From positions 2,681,579 to 2,745,578 of the forward strand of contig OZ024857.1 of assembly GCA_964017155.1 (NCBI GenBank): DNA of 64,000 nucleotides, written 5' to 3'. Positions 1-12,119 of the stretch are shown here, one piece after another (position 1 is the first letter of the stretch; each line of letters begins with the position of its first letter). The notes beneath the pieces are model-generated. The model saw only the letters and a list, made by a program, of their open reading frames with translations. It was not told the origin of the DNA and did no database searches. Source of the stretch: Oasisia sp. SBJ-2009. Lineage: Eukaryota; Annelida; Polychaeta; Sabellida; Siboglinidae. The position numbers and the translations under genes are program-made.

Positions 1-240
1 GGTGTTTATTTGTATGAATTAATTGCATATTTATTTTACAATCACATCCTGTATATTGCTCATTATTTTATCTGTTTTTCTACAATTTTACATTTATCTA
101 ACTCATAACCTTATTGTTTTTTTATCTATTTATTTTTTATTTTGTTTAACATATTGGCTCTTTAATTAGGCTACTTAGATGTTCTAATGTATGTACCGAT
201 TGTATATGGGTTTTTACCTGAAATAAATGTATTCGTATTC

Positions 241-360
241 TAACAGAGTCAATAAAAAGTAACAATTTCGAAGAAGAATCACATTTATAACGTCAACCAG
301 AAAAGTTTTTGAACATACAATTATCGAAATTCTAAGCCATTTAGAAAAAGGCTGACGTCA
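241..360. repeat. Diverged end fragment of the TTAA (Kolobok/T2-like) element
   Basis: The stretch from 'taacagagtcaataaaaag' to the 'tgacgtca' near 360 follows the same order of words as the left end of the complete element at 40440 (taacagag..aataaaaagtaacaa, ..aacgtca.., ..tgacgtca). It is clearly diverged and lacks a recognisable TTAA boundary, so it looks like an old partial copy. Confidence 0.5.
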
Positions 361-1084
361 CCTAAACGTTCTCAGTAAATCTGGTATGTACTATGAATAA
401 TGACACATTTCAGTACTTGTATAGAAATGGGACCCACTTCAATGTTGCCGTTATAATCTTACATTTGCCTACAATGGATACGCCATACTTACCCTAACCC
501 AAATGATAATTATCATAATTTCTAGGAATATGTGTTTTACAAATATTGTGTTTTGTACACATTTTTAAACCCAACTAATGCTCCGATTTTTGCCAGCCGC
601 AGAATTAATATTCATGAAATAATGACTCGCAAATTCGTACTCGATCCGTCGGCGAAACGGGCATTATTTCCAACCAATCTCGGATAAACAAAGTTACGCA
701 TAGGTACACTATTTCGCATGAGGTTTGTCATGCGACTTCAGCAAGCTAAATCGCTCGGCGTAGTGAGTAGAAATTTATCCGCGTAGGAATCGGTTAGGAG
801 TTTCAAGGGAAATTCCGAATGTGGCGCACCGTGCCATTTACAATGGTTCGATGGTAAATCAATTGTTATTTTATTTCGATCACGCATACAAATGATTTGC
901 CTACCATTATATATTGGGGCACCATATTGTTGCTTTCGCACAGAAATGACTAGTAATGAAGTTAATCAGAACTGTTTAAAAACATTATTATTATCAGATG
1001 TGTTAGAAATGGTCAAGTAAGTGCCGCTGATTTGAACTGAAAATTGGAGCTGCCAACAACAATATGTGTTCCGTCTCATTTTAG

Positions 1085-1261
1085 GTCTCCACGAAAGGCT
1101 TCTTGACTTTTGGACCATCACTGCCCCGGTATTCTCCCATGAGGATACCGCTGCCCAAAGGTATTTCACCACTCATAGCCCCATTCTGGGCGGACATGGT
1201 CCTGGGTCACGACAGTCAAATAACAGTAGAGTCAACACCAGACGAATCGGTCTCCAAGTTG
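1085..1261 (+). CDS. NIDO-domain exon 1 in window (Mesh/SUSD2-like gene)
   Basis: Internal exon of 177 bp (59 codons, phase 0 at both ends), bounded by acceptor 'ctcattttag' and donor 'ttg|gtgagt'. The translation contains 'GFLTFGPSLPRYSP' followed by 'LPKGISPLIAPFWADM'. This matches the core of NIDO domains, where a 'G-x-hydrophobic-F' strand precedes 'PLIAPFWADVD'. NIDO domains occur in nidogen, alpha-tectorin, SUSD2 and Mesh, which are extracellular adhesion or junction proteins. The exon joins in frame to the exon at 10441 across a 9.2-kb intron. The N-terminal part of the domain and any signal peptide must lie left of this window. The call rests on motif and splice sites, and no transcript evidence is available here. 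Confidence 0.75.
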
Positions 1262-4140
<2,879 letters not shown>

Positions 4141-4482
4141 CTAGAAAGGCAAGTTTCGCCTTTCCTTCGTTTCTATCTCCCGGATTCGGTTAAAAATTGT
4201 TGGGATTATTGGGCATGTTAGTGTTGATTTCTTCAAACGTTGTCGACTTGGCTTAAAACACACAGTCTGGTAAACAGCTGGATCTGTGACGAAACACGAA
4301 CTGTCAAAATAATCTTGGCATAAGCGAGAACACCGAGTCCGAGTCGGTGTCCAGTTGACTCGACCGACTTGTTTGATCCACTGCCTTCGTCGCCTTGGCT
4401 CTTTCTCTATCGACGGAAAACTAAAGAAACTCTTTCCGGAATTATCCCCGTTGCTGCATCCAAAAGCCACGCAGAATACCAT
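4141..4482 (-). CDS. THAP-domain ORF with a substituted zinc ligand
   Basis: A 113-residue ORF starts with Met three residues before the first zinc-ligand Cys. It shows the THAP order: C4-x4-C9, 'SFFSFP' at 19-24, W35, C55 followed by 'QDY' where C-x2-H is expected, 'SCF' at 62-64, then 'IPTIF' at 93-97, the end of a typical THAP module. THAP is a C2CH zinc-finger DNA-binding domain found in host regulators and in P-element and Kolobok transposases. The histidine ligand is replaced by Tyr58, so metal binding may be impaired. The reading frame is otherwise clean and ends after a basic tail ('REIETKERRNLPF'), which could be a stop or an unspliced exon end. No transposase core is seen nearby. 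It lies inside an intron of the NIDO gene on the opposite strand. Confidence 0.75.
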   Translation of the reverse strand: MVFCVAFGCSNGDNSGKSFFSFPSIEKEPRRRRQWIKQVGRVNWTPTRTRCSRLCQDYFDSSCFVTDPAVYQTVCFKPSRQRLKKSTLTCPIIPTIFNRIREIETKERRNLPF

Positions 4483-5685
4483 GTTTTATTCGATGAAGAA
4501 GAACACGGCAAGACACCATACACCAAGCACACCATTGAAATCCTTAACCTGCTGCTAGCGTCTATGGTACATATGACGTCACACTCACGGAAACACCCGA
4601 AGGCAAACTTTCATAGGTGGTGTGTGAGGAAGTATTCTTATTTGCATGATTTTAGAAAAAATATTTGTTTTCAATTATTCATACTACACGGTTATATTAT
4701 GTTATATATATATTCTATTAATCACAGCCTTTAATCTAGCTTGTTCATGTCACCTTTAACACAGGCTCCTGTGACTTCACAGTGGCATCATAAAATGTGT
4801 ACATGTATAAATAACAACTACATCGCTTCTGTTGCAAACACAATCACTATAATACTGCAAAGAGTGATTATCTGAAGAAGAAAAATACTTCTAAAAATGA
4901 GATTAACAAGAGACAAAAAAGAAATCATAACATCCTTTCACTCGCATAAACCTCTAGTCTGTCAATATCAGTTTACCTATAATAATTCACGCTCTCCTTT
5001 AATGATGTGATTAACAATCAGTGCTCATCATCACAACAGAATTTCTTCGATCGACACAAAACAAAACCACCAACATAACATACAATAATCTGCTCCTGCT
5101 CTACTTCTGCTAAACCTAAGTTTGGTCCTGATGGGCTCCTCAATGACCTTAAATATATTGAATGATGAGTTATGTATGGTTATTTATACAATCGACAGGT
5201 GCAGTTAATATGCCTTGACAATGATAAAACTCTGCCCATGAGTTATTTTGACCTCAAATTTCAAACACTTGTTCAGTGGTGATGTTATCACTGTGGTGAC
5301 TCCTTGTGACTTGTACTGAAAATAGAATACAGATGATCTAAATATAATATTAAAGTGGAAATATGTAAGAGAAATACAGTAACGGTATGTAATGTATACA
5401 TATCAGCATCTAAGATGTTATAATCAGCTACGAGCAACAAGTAGAAACACCAGGAAGAGTAAACATTTTGGAGGCCTAATGCAAAAAAGATCCGCCTATT
5501 CAATGAAGTCTAGAATAATCATGTTACCTCCAATCATAGTCATAGTGATAGTCAGACATAGAATCCATCAATCACAATGGCCAATGCCACTGCCATGGGC
5601 ATGGTCTCGATCATGGAGCCATGGCAAGACACGAAATTAAGACACAAACAATTAGTTTGGCACTGTACTATGGCAACACTCCATG

Positions 5686-5732
<47 letters not shown>

Positions 5733-6720
5733 CGTGTGTGTGCGTGCGTGCGTGCGTGCGTGCGTGTGTGCTTATGCTTAAATTGCTAAACTGTGGATAT
5801 ACAAGTACTATAGTGCCCAATAGTTCTGATTGAGACCGAGTGATACTAGAGCGTGAGTGATACCTATAATTATAATAATATCGCTCGTATTGTTTTGGTC
5901 TTTCGCATGACTTAATGTATGTCTCCGTTTTAAAACAGAAATTGACAATAAACTATTATGATGATTTTCCGATTTAATCTTACCTCAAGTACATCCTGAA
6001 GTTCGGAAATTGGTACAGAATCCACTTCCTTGTTGCCACTGTTGGAACAGTGAGTGCCCATGGTTTCGACTCTCTATGATTCCCGGTGAGGGCGCTGCGA
6101 AATTCGAATTTCCCCCCCACCATTCGGAGTCGGCGATCCCTCTACATTTATATATATGGTAGAACTATCGTCGAAAGAGACGTGGGTTGAGGCAATTCTG
6201 CTGACAAAAGCAGGCGTCGCGGTTAATTAGCAGCACGCCGCACCTCAATGTTTGTGAACAGCACACTAACGCGAAGGCGTGACGTGCACATCGCAACAGT
6301 GGGTTGCAAAGACACTTTTCGAAGCTACACATTTTAATTATGTGTAGTTTGTCCGCAAGCAATTCATGACACATGCAAACGATTCTTGAAGTCGCCAAGT
6401 ATTAATGGTACGAATTTTGAAAGGTAACCTTGCCAATACCAACGAACACGTTTTTGCACTACTGGCGGATTGTTAAAACTAAGTGGAATTACCTTTTTTA
6501 TTCCCAATCTGAATTGAATATATTCTACAAATAAGGTCCTGCTATTCAATTTATGTTTCTACCCTCTGCGTCAGCGTGGCAAAATCCCTCTTTTGTCGCA
6601 TTTTCTGTACATTTTCTACACAGTTTGTTGCGACACCTAGCGACTGCTGGTCGCTGACTTTAACATACCAGTTACAGTGACATTAACAACGTGAAGTTTC
6701 CTGATTTATGTGTGATTCTA
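4483..6720. other. Intron sequence with one GT microsatellite, otherwise featureless
   Basis: No coding exon or known repeat was recognised. A (GT)n/(GTGC)n tract occupies roughly 5688-5770. The last six bases (6715-6720, ATTCTA) are the left target-site duplication of foldback element 1. Confidence 0.5.
5688..5770. repeat. (GT)n/(GCGT)n microsatellite
   Basis: Pure GT run passing into GCGT units. The same GT-to-GCGT transition is seen at about 51971-52057, and its complement at 10573-10654. Confidence 0.95.
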
Positions 6721-6739
6721 GGTCCGTGTATATACCGTT

Positions 6740-6910
6740 TTTTCCTTTTTCCTTTTCAAATTTGCGAACGAAAAACGGATAAAGCTTTGGTTTTTCGTTT
6801 TTCGTTTTCAAATTTGCGAACGAAAAACGAAAAACTAATTCCTTTTTAGTTTTTCGTTTTTCGTTTTCAAAAGTGAAGTAAGAAAAACGAATTCGTTTTT
6901 CGTTTTTGCA
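6740..6910. repeat. Subterminal CGTTTTTCGTTTTC repeat array (left arm, element 1)
   Basis: Irregular tandem units of 'cgtttttcgttttc' and 'aaatttgcgaacgaaaaacg' lie just inside the terminal repeat. The number and order of units differ between the four arms of the two elements (also 10286-10400, 56335-56560, 61065-61220). This creates spurious Phe/Lys-rich ORFs. Confidence 0.9.
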
Positions 6911-8419
6911 TTTAGAATGCTTCGGTCGCACTGCCACTTCGGGTGGCCGGTAAAAATTGGTAGTTTCGGCGGGATACTTCGGTCGCACTGGCAGCGTTTT
7001 GAAAACAAACTCGCAGAAATTACATCAGCGAGGTGGTATGTCTAATTACCTACAGGTGAATATTGGTCGTTTCGGCGCTGTTTTTTATGTTTCGACAATT
7101 TAATAAACTTTACTCAACCTTATATATGATAGATCGAAAGATGGATCAATCGAGAGTAGATGTATTTATTTTGTAACAGCAACTATGTGATGCAATAGTT
7201 ATTTTAAATTTAGTTTGTGAAATATTTAATTTAGGAGGCCCCTATTATGACTAATAAATAGTCGCTATCTTAGGGGCCACTTTGGGTTTTTAAATTATCT
7301 ATTTTTTTATGTAATTATTGAATTCCATTGACGGACCATTACAGATAGCCCAATTGTATTTAGGAACATGTATATTCCTGAGTATTGTTTATTAACATTT
7401 GCTACTTTACGCATATTGTAAGTAGAGGATATGTGGTAAAAATATAATACGTTTATGGCTTAATGTGTTGCTAGAGTTAGTGTTAATTCATTATTATTTT
7501 CCATATGTAGTAATTTACAACAGTAGAAGTATGTTTGCATCCGTGTGTAAAATGCTGCTTTACATATTGTATCAGTCTTTTAAAAATTGTAATTGGTTAT
7601 GTTTTGATTAAACAAATATAGGTATTGTTTATTGTGTGAGGCATACTATTTGTAATACTCTTTTTTACAAATGTATATTATGTCCTGAATGTATGTATTC
7701 TGCTGTGTGCTGGTGTGAAATGATTATGCATATTTCTGGTTTGTGTTATCTGCCAATTTTGAAAGTATGCGGGTAATGTTTTATGTTTATATTTATAGTA
7801 AAATTATTATATAACTACAATAAGTTGGTATTCAACTTTTGCTTAAACATTGTGGGAGCTATATTTATTTGAAAATATTATTCTTACAAGTTTTTTTGAA
7901 ATTTGTTTATGCAATGACATTTGTGTCCCTAGATCAGTCGATGGTAATTAGTGTGAGGCAATATTATAGAATTATAGAGTGAAATTTTTACTCTAGTTTT
8001 AATAATATGCTTTGACCTAGTTATAGTTCCCAATTGTTCGAGACATCTGTTTGCTATTTTATCAATATGTTTAATCCAGTTTAAATGCGAGATTAATGTA
8101 AAGCCCAGAATGTTAAACTGGTTAAATCTCTCAATATCTACACTGTCAATTGTTAATGTTACTTCATCAACCTATTTATTAGGCATTTGAAACAAACTTT
8201 TGTTTTATTAATATTTTAATGATAGTGTATAATAATAACACAAGTTTTATTGGCAACTCAACTGAGTTGGATTGACATTATACAATAAAATACAATTAAC
8301 ACATCTGTATGTAGTTTTAGCTATATGTTTATTATAGGTCTTTATTAATCAAATAGTCAATATTCACTGTGTATCTGTCATCTGTGAAGGTTGATGTTCT
8401 CGAACTATACAACATTGCC

Positions 8420-8640
8420 TCACACTAATCTACACTGGCCTAAAGACAAGTTGTACTTCTTGACAGGAATATTTGTGCAGTTGCAAGTGTGACAATCATA
8501 TACACTATTGTTTAACGTGAACGGATCAGTGAGACAGCCAGGAGCCATTGGAATGGAACTCACAGCAATACATCTAACACAATAATATGCAACTAACTGT
8601 AAGCAGTCTGTAAGACTACAAGAGGTACAACGACATACTT
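8420..8640 (-). pseudogene. Cys-rich peptide fragment carried in foldback loop
   Basis: The - strand reads 'SSIPMAPGCLTDPFTLNN', then a 'DCHTCNCTNIP' cluster and 'YNLSLGQC'. The same peptide is present in foldback element 2 (58056-58337, + strand), where it continues for about 45 more residues. It is cysteine-rich with C-x2-C and C-x-C pairs and resembles an extracellular or zinc-binding module, but I do not recognise the family. The fragment ends near 8420 in the loop. Conservation between the two elements shows that it belongs to the element, not to the host intron. Confidence 0.6.
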
Positions 8641-8720
8641 TACCAATAAAACAAGGCGTCCCCCAAGGATCAATTTTAGGGCCACTGACATTGTTATTTG
8701 CTATAATTATATCAATGATT
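8637..8720 (+). pseudogene. Reverse-transcriptase motif fragment
   Basis: The + strand encodes 'KQGVPQGSILGPL', the conserved non-LTR RT block that precedes the YxDD box, then shifts frame into 'YNYINDFQK'. Further right (8738-8830) the frame is broken around a decayed 'DDTSTIKTFT'. An almost identical segment lies at 58855-58940. Confidence 0.7.
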
Positions 8721-9420
8721 TCCAAAAGCCAGCATAAATTATGCTCATGATACTTGATGATACAAGTACAATTAAAACCTTCACAGTTGACAGAAACACA
8801 ATGATTATTGAATATTTGATTAATAAAGACCTATAATAAACATATAGCTAAAACTACATACAGGAGCGTTAATTGTATTTTATTGTATAATGTCAATCCT
8901 ACTGATCTAGGGACACAAATGTAATTGAATAAACAAATTTCAAAAAAACTTGTAAGAATAATATTTTGAAATAAATATAGCTCCCCCATAGAATTAATGT
9001 TTAAGCAAAAGTTGAATACCAACTTATTGTAGTTATATTGTAATTTTATTATAAATATAAACATAAAACATTACCCGCATACTTTCAAAATTGGCAGATA
9101 ACACAAACCAGAAATATGCATAATCATTTCACACCAGCACACAGCAGAATACATACATTCAGGACATACTATAAATTTGTAAAAAAAAAAAAGAGTATTA
9201 CAAATAGTATGCCTCACACAATAAACAATACCTATATTTGTTTAATCAAAACATAACCAATCACAATTTTAAAAAGACTGATACATTATGTAAAGAAGCA
9301 TTATGTAAAGCACACGGATGCAAACATATTTCTACTGTTGTAAATTACTACATATGGAAAATAATAATGAATTAACACTAACTCTAGCAACACATTAAGC
9401 CATGAACCTATTATATTTTT

Positions 9421-9767
9421 TATCATAGTTATGTGATAGAGTCCTAGACCATTTTGCTAACATAATTTAGATAACAAAATTGAATATTCAGTTTGTTATT
9501 GTTATTAATGGTTTTATTTTTCGTCAACAAATGTAAAATGTCTTTTTTTTATTAAATGTTGTATGGTTACACATATAAATGGTGTTGTCGCACCTTCTAA
9601 TTGCACTGTTCAGATGCTTTATGTATGAAATTAAGAAATCATAAGGGTAAACATGATAAGTATTGTACTTCTTTTACCTTTTTTTCAACAATTGTATTGC
9701 ATGCACTGTATTTATAATGTAGTACACTGTAGTAGTTGTTGTTGAAATAAATTTCAATTCAATTCAA
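9421..9767. mobile_element. Retroposon-like insertion in the right arm of foldback 1
   Basis: About 347 bp are present here but absent from the other three arms. It interrupts the arm between 'ttatattttt' and 'atatcctctact'. It ends in 'gaaataaatttcaattcaat', a simple-repeat tail typical of non-LTR or SINE 3' ends. No coding sequence was recognised. Confidence 0.6.
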
Positions 9768-10440
9768 TATATCCTCTACTTACAATATGCGTAAAGTAGC
9801 AAATGTTAATAAACAATACTCAGGAATATACATGCTCCTAAATACAATTGGGCTATCCGTAATGGTCCGTCAATGGAATTCAATAATTACATAACAAAAT
9901 AGCTAATTTAAAAACCCAAAGTGGCCCCTCTGCTAGCAACTATTTATTAGTCATAATAGGGGCCTCCTAAGTCAAATATTTTACAAACTAAATTTAAAAT
10001 AACTATTGCATCACATAGTTGCAGTTATAAAAAAAACATACTCTCGATTTATCCATCTTTCGATCTATCGTATATAAGGTTGATTAAAGTTTATTAAATT
10101 GTCGAAACATAAAAAACAGCGCCGAAACGACCAATATTCACCTGTAGGTAATTAGACATACCACTTCGCCGATGCAATTTCTGCGAGTTTGGTTCCAAAA
10201 CGCTGCCAGTGCGACCGAAGTATCCCGCCGAAACTACCAATTTGTACCGGCCACCCGAAGTGGCAGTGCGACCGAAGCATCCTAAATGCAAAAACGAATT
10301 CGTTTTTCGTTTTTCTTACTTCACTTTTGAAAACGAAAAACGAAAAACCAATTCGTTATTCGTTTTTCGTTCGCAAATTTGAAAACGAAAAAGGAAAAAA
10401 CGGTATATACACGGACCATTCTACCAGCTACTGTTTACAG

Positions 10441-10557
10441 GTGAAGGACCATGTGAGACGCCGTTACCCTGATTACGCTCCAACAATGACCGTGATTATC
10501 ACGTGGAACAACATGAAGATGTGGGTAAAGGACTCACACAAACTTCGGAATGAGCCG
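10441..10557 (+). CDS. NIDO-domain exon 2
   Basis: 117-bp exon (39 codons, phase 0/0), acceptor 'ctgtttacag', donor 'ccg|gtatga'. The translation includes 'RRRYPDYAPTMTVIITW', equivalent to the NIDO segment in which an aromatic/proline stretch precedes 'VVTW' and the next strand of the fold. It follows the exon at 1085-1261 in phase and leads into the exon at 10869. The exon lies only 23 bp after the end of foldback element 1, and its donor is followed within 15 bp by an ACGC/CA microsatellite, so it is squeezed between two unstable sequences. Confidence 0.72.
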
Positions 10558-10572
10558 GTATGATGAACATGA

Positions 10573-10573
10573 A

Positions 10574-10605
<32 letters not shown>

Positions 10606-10623
10606 CACACGCACGCATGCACG

Positions 10624-10654
<31 letters not shown>
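10573..10654. repeat. (ACGC)n/(CA)n microsatellite
   Basis: ACGC units pass into a CA run, then a short TA tract. It starts about 15 bp after the splice donor of NIDO exon 2. Confidence 0.95.
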
Positions 10655-10868
10655 GTATATATATATTACATTGCCATTTCAAACACATATTATTTCAGAC
10701 ATTTTAAAATAACAGATTTGTTTCCAAGTCCCCATTCACTATACAATCAATGACGTAACGTGCTCAGTCAACAAGTAGAAAAACAGGATTATAGTTGATT
10801 TGATTTTAAAACCTGACAGCTACCCGGGTTTAATTATTGTATTATGTTATATGCGTTGCATTATTCAG

Positions 10869-10979
10869 AACATTGTGTTTCAAGCAGTGCTGACGACAGA
10901 CGGGAAAAGTTCGTTTATCCTCTTTACATACCTAGCACTGCCCAAGGCTAAAGGAATGGCAAGCTATTACTATGCTCAG
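10869..10979 (+). CDS. NIDO-domain exon 3
   Basis: 111-bp exon (37 codons, phase 0/0), acceptor 'gttgcattattcag', donor 'cag|gtaagt' (near-perfect consensus). The translation begins 'NIVFQAVLTTDGKSSFILF', a clear match to the NIDO strand pair usually read as 'NTFQVVLATDG-x-SFVIFNY'. This is the most diagnostic piece of the domain after exon 4. Confidence 0.8.
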
Positions 10980-11100
10980 GTAAGTGAAACCATGTTTGGC
11001 TACTCAGAAACTCTACGTATTTGTTATGCATACAAATATACTGTGAACTGCGTTTGAGTACAATTGTTTGCAACGCTCTTTTTGTGCGTGAATTGTGAGG

Positions 11101-11588
11101 CCTGGCATCAATATGGGGAGACCGACGGGGAGACTGGCATCAATATGGGGAGATCGACAGGGAGACTGGCATCATCAATATGGGGAGACCGACGGGGAGA
11201 CTGGCATCAATATGGGGAGACAGATGGGGAGCCTGCCTTATTATGGGAGATCGACGGGGAGACTGGCATCATCAATATGGGGAGTCCGACGGGGAGACTG
11301 GCATCAATATGGGGAGACCGACGGGGAGACTGGCATCAATATGGGGAGACAGATGGCAGACTGGCATTATTTTGGGAGACCGACGGGGAGACTGGAATCA
11401 GTATGGGGAGACAGATGGGGAGACTGGCATCATCATTATGGGGAGACTGGTATTAATGTGGGGAGAGCGACGGGGAGTCTGGGATCAGTATGGGGAGACC
11501 GACGGGGAGACCGACGGGGAGACTGGGTATCAATATGGAGAGACCGACGGGGAGTCTGACATCAATATGGGAGACCGACGGGGAGACT
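11101..11588. repeat. 32-bp minisatellite, left block
   Basis: Tandem units of about 32 bp combine 'ggggagactggcatcaatat' and 'ggggagaccgac', with point and length variants. Because 32 is not a multiple of three, all three + frames stay open and give Gly-Glu-Thr-Gly type ORFs that are not genes. The array continues in the same orientation at 15301 after a transposon insertion. Confidence 0.95.
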
Positions 11589-11879
11589 TAGTCAAGTTGC
11601 CATAATGATGACCCTGAAATGTTAATTATTGTAAACTGTTTTATGGAAATATAATTTATATAGTTAGGAGAGCAAAATTAGCTTGGTTTCACCTTGTGCA
11701 ACCTTGAGCATTTCTCATAATTCAAGATGGCGGTCTTGGCCATCTTGAATTTTGGCAAATTTTCAACCTTAGATCTCGATGACATAGAGGGTCGTGTAAT
11801 ACTTCGTTTTAAGGATTGTCCGGGATAGGGAGTCCATTTCTGGAGTTATATTTTGGATATGGGGTCAGAGTCAAATCAG

Positions 11880-11892
11880 AGGTCAAAGGTCA
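11880..11892 (+). promoter_or_regulatory. Perfect DR1 nuclear-receptor element in transposon arm
   Basis: AGGTCAAAGGTCA, two direct AGGTCA half-sites spaced by one base, the consensus DR1 bound by HNF4 and RXR heterodimers. It is mirrored in the right arm (14977-14989). Function is not implied by sequence alone. Confidence 0.5.
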
Positions 11893-12004
11893 AGTTTACT
11901 TGTAAAACCTTTAGCATTTCTCAGAATTCAAGATGCATGTATATATTAAGGAAATAAAACAAACGTGAATTTGAATTTATTTGTCAGCCATTTCGATATG
12001 CAAG

Positions 12005-12035
12005 TATATATATATATAATATATATATATATCTA

Positions 12036-12102
<67 letters not shown>
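12005..12102. repeat. (TA)n microsatellite
   Basis: Nearly pure AT dinucleotide tract inside the Academ-like element, beyond the 3' end of its coding remnant. Confidence 0.97.
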
Positions 12103-12104
<2 letters not shown>

Positions 12105-12119
12105 CAAGGAAATAAAGAG

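Larger units (their letters stand above)
6721..10417. mobile_element. Foldback element 1, 6-bp TSD, LINE-derived arms
   Basis: The left end begins GGTCCGTGTATATACCG and the right end carries its exact reverse complement. The element is flanked by the 6-bp direct repeat ATTCTA (6715-6720 and 10418-10423). The arms (about 6721-8360 and 8815-10417) are long imperfect inverted copies. Each has an outer zone of CGTTTTTCGTTTTC-type repeats and then a common 'gcttcggtcgcactgcca' block. The inner arms are decayed LINE reverse-transcriptase C-terminal sequence (see the copy at 56318). The loop (8360-8815) carries a Cys-rich peptide fragment on the - strand and an RT motif on the + strand. The right arm is interrupted by a 350-bp insertion (9421-9767) and lacks a segment present in the left arm. 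No transposase is visible, so it is non-autonomous. The superfamily is undetermined; 6-bp TSDs are known for Polinton and some Dada elements, but the ends are not obviously theirs. Confidence 0.9.

Noticed and set aside
11064..11605. Three long overlapping Gly/Thr/Arg-rich ORFs resembling a repeat protein
   Set aside because: The 32-bp minisatellite lacks stops in all three frames. The unit is not a multiple of three, so no single periodic protein is encoded.
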